Assembly (NCBI GenBank): GCA_037976565.1 | Contig: CP137674.1 | Span: 9,995,587-10,059,586, forward strand | Source: Mesocentrotus franciscanus | Taxonomy: Eukaryota; Echinodermata; Echinoidea; Camarodonta; Strongylocentrotidae | Direction: 5' to 3' | Length of the DNA: 64,000 nucleotides | Shown: positions 1-13,400 of the stretch, in pieces | Numbering within the stretch: position 1 is the stretch's first letter | Layout: every line of letters starts with the position of its first letter | Program-made: the position numbers and the translations under genes | Notes under the pieces: model-generated | Databases searched by the model: none | Seen by the model: the letters and a program-made list of their open reading frames with translations, nothing else | Told to the model about the DNA's origin: nothing

Positions 1-340
1 GGACGGGTTTAAAGGTGGTACTGGGGTATACAATTGTACTACTGGTACCTAAGCTGCCTTATATAATGATCCTTTCCCCTATTATAATGTTTTGATCCTT
101 TTTCGGTTTCTGAGTGAAACAGAGCTTACACGCTTTAGTCAACTTCGATAGATTATTGGTCCGAGCATCGGTCCATTGATTCCTTTTAATCCCACTCCAA
201 GACAAGAACTATGATCTAAATCACTTTATTTAGAGATTAAGGCGAGTACTGGCCATGTAATTGCCCTATGAAAGAAACGGTCTGAAGGGTCTGGGAAAAC
301 AGTACGTGAGAATTACTATATAGAGTGAAGCTTTGGTTTA

Positions 341-493
341 AAGGTAAAGACCAGTTTTGGAAACGCCCCTCTCCCAAAAAAATGAAATGGAAGCTCTCAT
401 TACCAATCATGTGAAAGAATATGTTTTGACTAATACGTGATGATACAAATTTTGCCGGGAAAGTCGGGAAACCGCCTACTAATTGATATATTT
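341..493 (+). repeat. Dispersed repeat, copy 1
   Basis: About 150 bases beginning AAGGTAAAGACCAG and ending AATTGATATATTTG recur almost unchanged at 829-971. The second copy lacks a short AGTCGGGAA stretch. No coding capacity or terminal repeats were seen, so the class is unknown. Confidence 0.8.
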
Positions 494-828
494 GTTTATA
501 TTATATTATATTATATTATTTATCAATAACAAATGCTAAAATTCTATGACAAATAGCTCTCTGGCAATCAGATGCCATGATTTCAGTAACTTATTACAGT
601 TATTGTAACTTGTTCTTGATATTATAAGTTTTATGAAACAGGGCCCAGATGTACAGAACATACATGTACATTGTACTGTACATGTCATGTTCAGTGTGCA
701 TTTACATTGTATTTGCAAAGAGATATCTCTTTGGTATTTGCCATACATGTACACGAAGTCCTGAGTTATGCATCTACACTGTATGCCAGTACTTTTCAAC
801 TGCATGACCTTGTTTCAATGCAAAATTA

Positions 829-971
829 AAGGTAAAGACCAGTTTCGGAAACGCCCCTCTCTCAAAAAATGAAATGGAAGCTCTCATTACCAATCATGTG
901 AAAGAATATGTTTTGACTAATACGTGATGATACAAATTTTGCCGGGAAACCGCCTACTAATTGATATATTT
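829..971 (+). repeat. Dispersed repeat, copy 2
   Basis: Near-identical second copy of the 341-493 sequence in the same orientation. The roughly 335 bases between the copies are AT-rich, with many ACATGTA steps and no gene. Confidence 0.8.
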
Positions 972-1023
972 GGTAAATTAATATACATGTATCTATTGGG
1001 ACCAAATAGATATCGCGCACGTG

Positions 1024-1215
1024 GTCGCGTAGTCCCATATACATCTTTCTGTGTACAGTGCTTGTAACTTTACCAAGACTGGGCCAAATTTCTTATCATT
1101 TTGATGATGATTCCAGAACCTTGCAGTACACACCAATACTTATATGCTAGATGATCAACCTTTTCTGATCGATTCCACAACGTTTCTTTCACAATGCAAT
1201 CGCATGACCAGAACT
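1024..1215 (+). repeat. Dispersed repeat shared with 12.4 kb
   Basis: The segment from GTAGTCCCATATACATCTTT through the CAATGCAATCGCATGACC area is repeated with few changes at 12384-12575. Short open frames here are a by-product. The two copies, 11 kb apart, suggest an interspersed element of unknown class. Confidence 0.75.
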
Positions 1216-1675
1216 GGCCTTTATCTTTAATATACTGTACACGTAAGCTAAGCTGTAAACTGTTTTAAGAATATACTAGACAAATACTGGTCTAAAAACC
1301 ATGAGCCTGAATAAGCTGTATAAGCTGATAATTGATATTGCAAGTTTGCACATATTTGTGTCCATTCCCACTTATTTAATTTGAGAAGACAATCAAGGAT
1401 AATGCATACCCACTGAAGAAGACATCTATGATCGATGAACAGGCATATAGTCCTATAGCATCGTAAAGTAAGGAAGTTGACCAAATCTAGCTGGAAATTC
1501 CATACACTATACACCGTACACTGTGAGAGAAACTGTTTGAAGGGTCTGGACTGGAATCGATTCATAATAATTAATGTATAATATGTTTTGGTATGATTAA
1601 AACAAAAGTAAATAATTAATCAAACATTATTGCTGGAAATTTCAAGCACTGCAAACAATTACCGTGCGAAGGAAA

Positions 1676-2055
1676 CTGTTTGAAGGGCTTCGAAGCAATT
1701 GGATTGATAAAGCAGTGTATAATGATTATAATTTATATATACTGTGAGGTTTACAATGATGAATGAGAATCACATGTATTACACACAGAAACACCGTTGC
1801 GTGGCAAGACAATTTAGTCCAAACTTTGAATCAATGTATTCCACGTTTATTGCCCTGTTTGAAGGGCTTCGAAGCAATTGGATTGATAAATTGGATTGAT
1901 AAATTGAATTGATAAAGCAGTGTATAATGATTATAATTTATATATACTGTGAGGTTTACAATGATCAAAATGAGAATCACATGCATTACACACAGAAACA
2001 CCGTTGCGTGGCAAGACAATTTAGTCCAAACTTTGAATCAATGTATTCCACGTTT
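1676..2055 (+). repeat. Tandem duplication, unit about 180-200 bp
   Basis: Two head-to-tail units (1676-1854 and 1855-2055) each start CTGTTTGAAGGGCTTCGAAG and end with TGTATTCCACGTTTA. The second carries extra TTGGATTGATAAA copies. A weaker relative of the unit start lies near 1530. The short open frames on both strands here are not conserved between units. Confidence 0.85.
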
Positions 2056-3383
2056 AAGAGTGCTAGGTCTTTTGGGGAACACTCTTTTTCAGTGCACTTT
2101 TTAAATGATTTTCTTCCAAACTTACAAAATAAAGGATGGGAAAGCTCACAAATTGATTTCCATCTATACATTAAGTCAAAATTTTGGTCTAAAAAGAACC
2201 ATTCGTACACATTATCTCCACTATAAGCCAGTTCATGGTTGCAGTCTGAGCATGAGCAGATAAAGGTCATTGTAGACCAAATTGTGAAATACACGGAAAC
2301 ATACTGGATACGTGCTAATGAAAGTTATGTAATCATTATATGCACAAGCAGTGCACTCCATGATGCACAGGTGGAAGTATTCTTTGAAAAGGGGACACAA
2401 AGGCTATTTATCTAGCACCTCCATCGCTGTAGGAGTGATTATTTCAAAATATACAAAATGGGACCTCTTCATGTTTTGAAGATCTGTGGATATTCGGGGT
2501 CATTTTGGTCATGTGCTAATTACCGTGAACTGGTCTATTGTTGAAGGACATATAGCCCTCTAAATAAAGAGTTGGATGCTATGCATTGGTTATTTAGAGA
2601 TGGCTTGTTCGTGCGTGACAGAATAATTCCCTTTTTAAACCTCATTTTCTCGTCCCTTTTTTTTTGGGGGATCTTGTAAACGTTTTAAGTTAGTATAAAC
2701 AGACAGGCCCATTTATTTTCAAATTTGCAGAAAAGGGGTCCACAAAGAATTTTTAATAAACTAACAAAAAGAGAAAATAAATTAATAGGGTCATACAGAA
2801 AATCGAAAATTTGGTACTGTTAAAGGACTGATAAAATCCGTTAAAGTGAAGGTTGAGTTCTGATAAAGATTAAAAATATATGAATTGTATTGAATTTCTT
2901 TCTTTCACATGCTCGAATGTATTCAGAAAACAATCTAAAAACGTGGAGGGTATTACATCTGGAAACAATTGCAATAGTTTAGTTACATTATTGACAATTG
3001 GACAAATTTGACAGTTTGAACATATTTGAAGGTAAGACTATTTCTATGACACAGGTGAAGATGAGGGGCTTATTGAAAAGTGTGTCTTGTGATAGTAAGC
3101 CACTCTTAATGTATGTACATGTATGTATTTAGTGTTAAACTTCTCGTTCTTTGTATGTCAGTTTGGAAGAATACCATGATAAATATATATCTCCTCTAAA
3201 AGATTTCGTTTTAAGTTCCCTATTAATCGGAATATAACATTTTTTTAAACAGATGAATGTATTGACCATTCATTTTTATTCAGTCCATGCATGCATGTAC
3301 CCATCTTCAGCATGACTGAGTCAATTGCTTTTCACGTTGATCATTCCCTAACTTCACAGTACACATAAATTCAACTCTTCTAT
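2056..3383. other. No gene recognised
   Basis: AT-rich sequence with simple runs. No splice-bounded coding frame, terminal repeats or RNA gene was recognised. It lies on the 3' side of the last detected exon of the minus-strand gene, so it may be intron. Confidence 0.5.
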
Positions 3384-3458
3384 GTGTCGTAGTCGAGTGT
3401 TTAAGCACTTGACTTGAAAGGCAAAGGTCGTGGGTTCGATCCCCGACACGACACGCCA
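3384..3458 (+). repeat. tRNA-Ser-like SINE head
   Basis: A tRNA-like sequence has an A-box-like TAGTCGAGTG and a B-box GGTTCGATCCC. Its anticodon-arm sequence ACTTGAAA resembles tRNA-Ser(UGA). The 5' GTGTCGT can pair with ACGACAC at the 3' end. It continues into a SINE body after 4001, from which it is separated by the inserted element at 3463-3997. Confidence 0.7.
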
Positions 3459-3462
3459 TTAA

Positions 3463-3997
3463 AGGGACTGGGTAACATTGTTCAGATGAGAGAAAATGGT
3501 GCTAAGGTAGTGACTTCAATGCTAGATGTAAAATTAAAGACAATCTGAAAGTTTGAGTGAAAACAGACCATTATTAATGATAAAAGTTGGGAAAAATTGA
3601 TCTGCTCGATTCCTTAATTCTCCCAACTATATTATTACAATTTAATTACATTTTAGGTGAATGTAAGTCATAACAAAGCTATGAATTGGCTCTATATACC
3701 ATTCCAGATATTTAAGTGTTGACAGATTTTTAAAATTCTGTTTTATGTCTTATTTTCAAGGAAAAACGGTTGGGAAAATTCAAAAATGGTTGGGAGAATT
3801 TACTGTAAGTCACTGTTAGAGGGTGTTGACCAGTGACGCCTTCAAAGAAAACCATAAATATCTTTGTGATTTGAGAATTTTTTCAGGATTTTTTGCATGC
3901 TAGAGGGTTAGTACAGTAGAAGGAATATAATAAGTAACATTTCATACAAAAATTACGCAGTTTTTTTATCAACCTTCAACAATGTTACCGAGTCACT
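3463..3997. mobile_element. Non-autonomous DNA element with TTAA duplication, inserted in a SINE
   Basis: The 535-bp element is flanked by TTAA (3459-3462 and 3998-4001). Its inverted ends are AGGGACTGGGTAACATTGTT on the left and the complement AGTGACTCGGTAACATTGTT on the right. Removing it rejoins the SINE head to the SINE body. TTAA duplications are typical of piggyBac and Kolobok families; which applies cannot be told here. No transposase frame is present. Confidence 0.8.
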
Positions 3998-4001
3998 TTA
4001 A

Positions 4002-4235
4002 TCTACATTTGCCACTCCATTAGCCAGGAGAGAAATGGGGACCTGGTAGGATGACGAAAGCCTTTGTGTTAGTATTTGCCATATGCCTTCACGATAACCA
4101 TCCCCAGGGGGTGGAGAATGTGCACATTGTGTGTGAATGAATCCGATGACCGGGGTCATGATAAATTGATATCTGTAAAGCGCTCAGAGACGGTATTTCG
4201 TATTGTCCAGATTATTATTGTTGTTATTATATTTA
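4002..4235 (+). repeat. SINE body and tail
   Basis: Continuation of the SINE begun at 3384. It runs through TCTACATTTGCCACTCC and the common 3' motif GTAAAGCGCTCAGAGACGG to an ATT-rich tail. The TTGCCACTCYCC-type core recurs in SINEs at 17.1, 21.1 and 34.2 kb. Confidence 0.7.
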
Positions 4236-4243
4236 GGCCTACT

Positions 4244-4471
4244 CAGTAGCGTACGCAGGATTTTTTCAAGGGGGTTAAAATTTGAAAATCGCGCCGAAAA
4301 TTACGCAACGAATCAGCCAGCCGCTGAATAAGCGGGGAGGGGGTAAGAGCACTTTTTTGCCCCGGAAATTGGAAAATTACGTCGTCAGATATTTCCTTCA
4401 GTGGCTTTTTTTTACAATTACAACAATTTGAGGGGGTTAACCCCAACCCTCTCCCCCTGCGTACGCGCATG
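4244..4471. mobile_element. hAT-like MITE with 8-bp target duplication
   Basis: The 228-bp element is bounded by GGCCTACT on both sides (4236-4243 and 4472-4479). Its inverted ends are CAGTAGCGTACGCAGG on the left and the complement CATGCGCGTACGCAGG on the right. An 8-bp duplication with CAG/CA-starting ends fits the hAT superfamily. It landed directly behind the SINE tail and encodes nothing. Confidence 0.8.
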
Positions 4472-4514
4472 GGCCTACTACATATAATCAACCTTTCCAT
4501 AGCTTCTTTCAGAA

Positions 4515-5033
4515 TTTCAGTTTTCGATCGATAGCAAATGAACCTAACACAGTTGTATTGGGCTTGAAGTTTTCATTTACACATAATATATACATGCACA
4601 TAGCTGTAACCAACCATCTTGCATAGATTCCATGTATGTCGTCAATACGTGGACAAATGGAAGAATAGTGAAATCGTTGAGGATATATTGACCAGCGTAA
4701 ACAATTCCCTCTCGTAAATTAACGTACTGCCAATGTCAACATTTGTCATACATACATGTACAGTGCACACTATTTTACATAAACGTACTGCCAAAGTCAA
4801 CTTAAATTATGGCAGTTTCAGTATTCGATCCATAGCAAATGAAACCTAACACGGTTGTATTGGGCTTGAAGTTTTAATTGTCACTTAATATGTAAACATA
4901 GGTGTACCTAACCATCCGGCCTAATTTCCATCTACATGTATATATGTCGCCAATACATGGACAAATGAAAGAATAGTGAAATCGTTGAGGATATTGACCA
5001 GAGTAAACCAGTTTTAGTTTTCCTCTCGTAAAC
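4515..5033 (+). repeat. Direct duplication, period about 290 bp
   Basis: The 4515-4721 stretch (AGCAAATGAACCTAACAC through GAAATCGTTGAGGATAT and CCCTCTCGTAAA) recurs at 4811-5033 with scattered substitutions. It is unrelated to the neighbouring elements and non-coding. Confidence 0.75.
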
Positions 5034-5039
5034 GGACAC

Positions 5040-5360
5040 GTCCTTCAACCAGCTCAATTTTTTTTAGCCTAGGGGGAAATCGTCCCCTCCGGAAAATTTG
5101 AAAATATAGTGCACACACAAAAAATGTATAGCAAATACTGTCTAAAGACTGCAACACATTTTTAGGCTCTGGAGGGCCCAAGAGCCGGTGCAGCGTTTAG
5201 ACTAATAAAAATGCAAAAATCTTCTCGCTCGGTCGCTACGCTCGCTCGCATAATATCCTTCAAAATGTATGAGTAAATAGTGTAGAAAATCTGTATTCCG
5301 TTGGGATCACCATGATACCAACGGAATTTTCCCTCGCATTTCTCCCCGCTCATGACAAGA
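5040..5360 (-). repeat. Interspersed repeat shared with 46.7-47.2 kb
   Basis: The GGCTCTGGAGGGCCCAAGAG segment, the following TTCTCGCTCGGTCGCTACGC segment and the upstream CCCCTCCGGAAAATTTG all have close relatives at 46686-46813 and 47100-47160. It contains a CpG-rich CGCTCGC-type motif seen in several repeat families of this window. The 63-residue minus-strand frame here is repeat-derived. Confidence 0.65.
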
Positions 5361-5956
5361 AGTCGCCGCTCCTGCCTTCAAACATCAATGACTATAATTA
5401 TGAACCAAACACAGCTGCTACATTAGATGTTTGATTCCCATTGTCTCGATTGCATGACAATATCGAATTTTTCAATTTTCATACAATAATTGCTACACAG
5501 CGATAACGGCTCGGATATCACTTGACCCGTATCTTATACCGTGTCATTATAAAATATGGATCGCGAGAAAATTATCTGATCAACATGTGCAATGGCAGTA
5601 TACATTTCTTTCATAAAGCCATCTGTTTCCATGCACTGAAATAGACAATTGGATAAACCAATCAGTAACCGCAACAAATACATGGGCAAATTCAAAAGGA
5701 ATTGGTCGATTACAATCTATGCACACGTTATGTATATATTTGTGTCATGGTGAAAATGAAGAATCGAAGAAGTTTTTTTCTTGGGGGAGGTAGGAGCCAA
5801 TTTTTTTACAATTAATTATTAAACCAGATTGTAACAAATATGGCTAGGTCATAACACAAAGCAACAGAAAGACTGCTATCATGAGGTGATACCAGTTGCT
5901 TATAAAACGGGCATGCCGTAATTCTGAAACAAAAAATAAATAATATGATTACTTAC

Positions 5957-6128
5957 CTCTGGTAATTTTCCGAAAAGGCCATCGTTCATGTGGTAATGAT
6001 AATAACTGTCGGTTTTAACCAACGCCTTAGGAAAGATATAATAATCCAAAGTGGAGTTCGAAGCGCTACTGGATTGTGATATCACAAAATCTGCTGCGTC
6101 AATGTTTGAATGATTCCGAAGCTCGTAA
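5957..6128 (-). CDS. Exon 4, last exon seen in the window
   Basis: The acceptor CATCTACAG is followed by T, which completes an Asp codon with GA of exon 3. Fifty-seven codons follow (YELRNHSNIDAADFV to NDGLFGKLPE), then donor GTAAGT in phase 0. Two potential N-glycosylation sites (NHS, NST) fit an extracytoplasmic position. No matching downstream exon was found between 1 and 5900. Confidence 0.78.
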
Positions 6129-9100
6129 CTGTAGATGGAAAAGATATGATATAATATTTATAAAATATAGATCATCTTACAAGCACATGTCTCATTAAGT
6201 TTAAATGATGAGTATTTATGAAAATAATTGATAAGAATAATAACAATATTGATAGCAATAACTGGTGTTGATAATAATAATGATCATAATAAAACAAATA
6301 TTAAAATAACAAGTGATAAGATGGAGAAAAATAAGTAGATGAAGAAGAAGAATGAGAAGAAAAAGAAGATGAAGAAGAAGAGAAAGAAGGAGAAGGAGAA
6401 GGAGAAGAAGGAGAAGAAGAAGAAGAAGAAGAAGAAGAAGAAGAAGAAGGAGGAGGAGAAGATGAATGGTATTTCTACATTATTATAGTGCCGGTATATC
6501 CGCCAGCTCAAATATTTAAACTCTACAGGTGTACAGCTCGTATTCCTCGTAATATACACAGTTGAAATAGTATATATCAAATAATTAAATAACGAATAAT
6601 GTGCCATGTTCAATCAGTATTACATCACAATGGCTAGTTTTTTTTAAAGAGATTTGTCATGAGTGCTTTTTGAAGGATTCCTGGGAAAGAGCTGTTCGGA
6701 TAAAGCGTGAAAACAATTCCATACCTTCGTTTTTCATCTACTGTACAAAATTCTGCTCATGTTTTAATTTGATAATATGCTCAACTCTTCGGTATTTTGA
6801 ACTGAATTCAGCAAGAAAATTATTTAATTGCCAGGCATTATTTTGTGCACGACGAATATGTCGCCGCCGTTGCTCCAGTTGTTACCATGCCAAAATTAGG
6901 CTTGCAATTGTTAACCATACAACAATAAGATTATTACTGCTATTTGTTTCTTCACTGTTTTTTTCTTCTTTTTACTTCTTCCGATTGACTTTATTATTCC
7001 ATTTCAGAGGCGCAATACGACTGTCTCCAGTACAAGTGTAACAGAATACATAAATTGTATATTTTGTTTTCCTTTTTTTTATGTGATCGCAAGTCTATTA
7101 TAGTAGTTCATAATTTCATTCAATAAACAAGAGTGTGCGAGTGCATTAGTGGGTCATAAAAAGTACTGAGGCAATTTGGCAAAACCATTAAAGAATTGTG
7201 ACTCTGACGTCATAAAAGCAAATTAAAACAGAATGGAATGGAATAGGAATAGGCCTACATACTAATTTATTGTGGAGGGGGGGGGGCAACAAGAAGACAG
7301 ATAAATAGTCGTTGGTGCGTTGGCACCCTATGCAATCTTCAGATTGCTTGTATAAATACCACGTAAATTTTCAAATTTTATTTTTATATGAAAATCATGG
7401 ACAATAAATTAACTTCATTTTTATCCCCACTCTATGAACATTAGCGTTCAGCTTATTCCCGAAAACAGGAACTACGTATATCATTTTAATAGTCACGTAG
7501 GTCAAGGTGGAATATGGGCAGAGAGAACGAAAATACAAATGAATTGGGTACTGGTAGGTATTTTGCCACAGATGACGTCATAGAGGAAAAGAAAAGAATC
7601 CGGGTCATGTCTGTTTGTAGATGAATCTGTTGGATTCAAATAACCTTTACAGGACATGACTTATTTTAAGGGTTGAATTGGTCACAAATTGTTCTTCAAA
7701 TAGGCAACAATATTTTGCTTTTATTTCCACATCGTTCGACCCAAATATAATTTCTCTGAAAACAATATACGTGGGTAGAAACTCTGTCGAAAAGTTGGAA
7801 AAAAAAGTGTCAACTTTGATCGAAAAACAATGATTTTAAACGTCTCAACATGTTGCCAATTTAAGGATTTTAAAGCTCATTTTCCTATTTAAAATTCCTG
7901 ACATAAAACGTAATATGTCGTGCGATTGCCCTTTCTACTCGTGCATCTAGTATCTAGTATCTGAATCAAAAGCTATTGAGCCAAACCACAAAATTTAGAT
8001 CGACTGTTTTGAAAATTGACAGGGAGGGGGATATAGGACCTAAAAATATGATATCCTGACTTTACCTCATTCTGCGTAGATTTCTTTTGTTCATTGTCCA
8101 TTCAGATGTTAATATTCTCTGATAAAGGTATACCCTTTCAGCCTCGGCCCGTCGAAAATGCCATAATTTCTTGGTAAAAAGATGAATCCTGTGGGGGGAA
8201 AAAAATGCCGTGAAAAATAAATTCAGAGTATTCTTGAAATCAAAGTCAATTTATTAAAGACCAACATCACCGTATCCCATCGAACTGTCACTCCTTGTAT
8301 CTGTATTGTGCATACATTATAATGATTATTCGATTCATTTCAGTTCAAAGTTATATTTACTTTCTTCCAATTCTTGTTTGTTTTATATTAACAAAATACT
8401 CGACGTCGCACTGTAAACATTGCGACGTGAATACATTTGTAGTAAAGTGACATGATCTGAGCGAAGAGAACAAAGTATTCATACAGAATGGTATTGGAAA
8501 CATTGATGATAGGCTTTCTGGGAGAAGTTTCAAGATTTGTTTGGCTTGCACTCAGTAGATACAACATCGAGCATGCGATCTATTATACCTACTGGTTGCA
8601 AGCTCCCCCCAAATTCTTTACAACAATTATTGATACTGGAAATATAAGCAAGTTAAGGAAATGGCCCAGTCCCAGCCAGGGAATGAGCACAACATATAAC
8701 AGTGTGCTGATTTAGGGAAGTTGAAATCCTTTGATGTGACTAAAGATTCATTTGTTTATTAGGTAGGGGGGGGGGGTGGGTTTTTCAATACAAACAATAA
8801 AAACAAATACTGGGTGACGATTATTTTTTTCAAGAAAAATATTTGTGGGAGATTTCGCTTTTTCACCCAATTGTCTACGACATGTACTTCGAAACTAAGA
8901 AATACACAAGAGACATTCTTCAAATTACGGGCTGTATCAGTATTAACCACAAAGTAAAATTTACAAAAGGGAATATAAACCTATAATGTAAATCAAGACC
9001 TTGAAACCTGAATTAAAATATTGCTAGTGCATGCTCTCGTTGTACTTGCAGGCTTGATTAGCGCAGGATAAGAATAATAAAAACTAAAACACATAGTTAT

Positions 9101-10371
9101 ACTTTAGCAGTGGGCATGATTGAAACTACTTGAACCAAGGAGATATCTTTTTGCTTGAACAATGATGCGGAACTCTTAATACTTACTCGTCTGTTTCGTT
9201 TTCTCTCACATCTAACTTCTTCACGTCAAATTGTTGCATCAGTTTTGCTCTAACCGCTTCTCTTTTCACCATTTCCTTGTTCCTAAAAGGGCAAAGCATT
9301 AAAGATAAAAAAGAATTATTTTAGCAAGGAAACAATGTTACAGGCAACCTCCGCTTTCAATGCTCTAAACGTCGAGAGAACATGGCTATAATTCATTCTG
9401 GATTGTTTATCCTGCAGTGGATTGATTGTTTGAACCAGTAAAATAAAAGAAAACTCACAAAAACTTGCTGGAAATCATCTTCAATAAATACCGTCACAAC
9501 ACTCATTTGCACATAGTGAAGTGAACTGTGTTAAGCACATGGTGTCGGGCCTAATTACCTTGATTTCTCAGCCCCTATACATTTTCTACCAAAATCGTTT
9601 GGCACATGTCATTTATTTGTAATCTTGAACATTCAGTGTACGTTTTGTTGGATTCTATGAGGATTCTATGAGAATTTAAAATAAACTTTAAAATAAGATA
9701 AAAGCTCTAAAATTAAAAAAAAAAAAGGCTTAGTACTTCAAAGTTCAAATCATCGTGTCATCGCGTCCGGTCGGGATTGTCGCGTTACACGACATTTCGT
9801 GAAACGAGAGCGGAAGATGACGCGACCTTTGTAGATTTGCCGTATGGTTTTCACCAAGTGTCGGGTAAATTGGACTAGACCATTTGTAGATGGGAGGGTC
9901 TATTCACAAACGTTCCACCCGATATTTTGTGAATAAAGGGGGCATGTTTTCTCAAAAGGTCGGGTAATGCGACCACCCAACCCGATGCAATGATCCGATG
10001 ATTCGAAGTAAGCCGAAATTAAATCACCTCTACCATTGAACACGGCCTTCTTTTCATATCATGGAGATTTAATTTGATTTGATTTAGATTGATTGAAGGA
10101 TGTTATTGAATAACTTCCTTTCTCGCAGTTTGAAGATCGAATATATAATGTATATGGTAAACAAAACAATAAAAATTGAAATAGTTCAACCAATGCTAAT
10201 TAAAAATAGTAAATATCATAAAAGACGAGTATACTGCAATTTCACCTACATATTGCACTGAAGACCGAATATATAATGTATATGGTAAACAAAACAATAT
10301 AAAATTGAAATATTCAACCAATGCTAATTAAAAATAGTAAAAATCATAAAAGACGAGTATATAATAATAAT

Positions 10372-10407
<36 letters not shown>

Positions 10408-13400
10408 TACATTTATAGGGCGCTTTATACAGGCGTTTCTAAGCGCACAGGTGGTACTGTCTAACTAAGTATAATTATTCAACATGTTCAATTGCTTAAA
10501 AGCAACAAAAAAACAACAACAACAATAAAAATTACTAATACATACAATACAATTCAGTTGAGCGGAATTAACTACTTGTGTGCGCCTCCAGTATGCTATA
10601 ACTGATTAAAAAGGTGGGTTTTGAGAAGGGTTTTGAATGATTCAATGGATGGGGCATTTTGAATATGGGGTGGGAGTTTGTTCCAGAGGGTGGGGGCGAT
10701 CGATGAAAAGGCACGGTCACCATAACGTGTTCTTGTTCGTGGGCCGTGAATAAAATTTATAGGGCGCTTTATACAGGCGTTTCTAAGCGCACAGGTGGTA
10801 CTGTCTAACTAAGTATAATTATTCAACATGTTCAATTGCTTAAAGATACTATGTCCCTTTTGCAGCCAACATCAAATTCTGTAGAACTTTGCAGGAATTA
10901 TGAATATGTCATGTATGTCCTATCTGTGAAATTTAAACGTTAGCAGTGTCCTAATATTCAAATTATGCAAGGAAACCCGTTTACTTGCTAGACTTCACTG
11001 TCAGACACTATTGAGTGACTGACTGGCTTTTTCATCTTTGGTAATAACATACATAAAATGAGCTGTAAAGGGTACATGAGCATTTGTCTACATCAATAAC
11101 CCACTTCTTGTAATGGCCAAAATTAAACTGATTGAATCTTTGCGCAGCATAAAACGTACGACCATTCGGTACAATGGTCTGAAAATCAGACTATTACTTA
11201 CTGGCTCTATAGCTCCTAAGTCGATTCGACAACTAATAGTCGTTATTTTCCCACTTAAAGACATTTTCAAGCCCCCCCCCTTTTTTTTAGGGAAGTTCTA
11301 AATTAGTATTGTCTTTCAAATGCCGTTGGAATTTAACCTTTTCATTTTTTTTGGCCTGCAATTGGGACATAGTACCTTTAAAAGCAACAAAAAACAACAA
11401 CAAGAACAAAAAAAACAAACTAATACATATAATACAATTCAGTTGAGCGGAATTAACTACTTGTGTGCGCCTCCAGTATGCTATAACTGATTAAAAAGGT
11501 GGGTTTTGAGAAGGGTTTTGAATGATTCAATGGATGGGGCATTTTGAATATGGGGTGGGAGTTTGTTCCACATGGTGGGGGCGATCGATGAAAAGGCACG
11601 GTCACCATAACGTGTTTTTGTTCGTGGGCCGTGAATTACATTTATAGGGCGCTTTATACAGGCGTTTCTATGCGCACAGGTGGTACTGTCTAACTAAGTA
11701 TAATTATTCAACATGTTCAATGGCTTAAAAGCAACAAAAAACAACAACAACAACAACAAAAATTACTAATACATATAATACAATTCAGTTGAGCGGAATT
11801 AACTACTTGTGTGCGCCTCCAGTATGCTATAACTGATTAAAAAGGTGGGTTTTAAGAAGGGTTTTGAATGATTCAATGGATGGGGCATTTTGAATATGGG
11901 GTGGGAGTTTGTTCCAGAGGGGGGGGCGATCGATGAAAAGGCACGGTCACCATAACGTGTTTTTGTTCGTGGGCCGTGAATTAGTTGCATGGAGCCTGGA
12001 GGAAGATGAACGGAGGGATCTGGCAGAAGAGGAGGATCGTAGGTCAAGAAGATATTTAGGGCAATTTCACCTACATATTGCACTGCTTTGTTTTGTTTTT
12101 GTACTTGAATTTGAACCATTGAACCATATATTATCATGAATCCGAATCGTCAAGTATGAATGCATTTAAAACATGGAATGTAACCGTTAAAGAGAAGGTT
12201 GAGTTATGGGGAGAGGTGAAAAAAATTGTAAGCGTTATCATTGTTATTATGCAGGTGTGGAAGAACATTAAATTAAAAAAATGTTCCCTGAAAAGCACGG
12301 TTCTTCAAATGCCTTTATATTCTAAATATGACAAGTAACAGCTAAAAAATGAGGCCCGATGTTTATGCCACATATGTCTGTGTAGTCCCATATACATCTT
12401 TCCGTGTAAAGTGCTTGTTACTTTACCAAGACTGGGCCAAATTTCTTATCATTTTGATGACTCCAGAGTCCAGAACCTTGCAGTACACACCAATACTTAT
12501 ATGCTACATGATCAACTTTTTCTGATCGATTCCACACCGTTTCTTTCCCAATGCAATCGAATGACCTCGAATGAACTCAACTTTATCTTTAAAGGAAATG
12601 CATACGTTGACAGGATATTCGACGGAAGCTGATAAGTAGATTATTTTTGAAACATTAACGCGTGAGGTCCAGTTCTAAAGTCGTGTTTACCCGCTCCCTA
12701 CGGGAACTGGATAGTCCCTGTATTAATTCTATGGGAATGAGAGATTTCAGTAGTCAACAGGTTAACATGTGGCAGTAGGTGTGTCTTCATCAGCTCGAGA
12801 TTGCCAAATAGCCCGCTATTTCTGATTTGGGAAATAAGCTCGAAGTTACAAATCGCGTCTTCATGAATCTCGAGCTTGAGATATTAGCTCGAGATATTTT
12901 GCTAAGCGTTCGCGCATAGTGCGAGTCTTTGGGCTGGTGAAAACGCACCGTACAATTAGCGGGATATTTTGCCAAATAGCGGGATAGTTTGCAAACCAGC
13001 CCGAGATATCTTGGGATGACTATCTCGACCAAATATCCCGCTAATTGCAACTGCGGGCTGATGAAGACGCAAATTAGCTGGATAGTTTGCGATCGGGATA
13101 GTTAAAATAGCGGGATATTTGGCAATCTCGAGCTGATGAGGACAGGCCTAATGCAGAGGCAGCAGAGCATTTATGTGTAGAGAAGTTAAAAGTGATCTGG
13201 GTAGTGTTTCACAAAGACTAAGATCGACTTTAAGTTACACTTAAGTATGGCAGGCCGTTCATGCCATTTGTTCCCTCAATAATGAATTATCCAAAAATGT
13301 AAATTCTGTAGATTCGTGACCACGATTTGTACGTCCCTTGAGAGACCAATGCCAGTAAATGGTGAGAGCAAACAGTGACATGAACGGCCTGCCATAGTTA

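Noticed and set aside
6601..7041. 146-codon plus-strand frame
   Set aside because: Hydrophobic, irregular composition, no motif, no splice context, and antisense to the intron of the gene. The opposite strand has a 45-codon stretch (QLEQRRRHIRRAQNN) that looked protein-like but is bounded by stops.
9960..13150. Host-gene exons inside the tandem arrays of intron 2
   Set aside because: Short frames there are repeated with the units, lack splice sites of matching phase, and change between copies.
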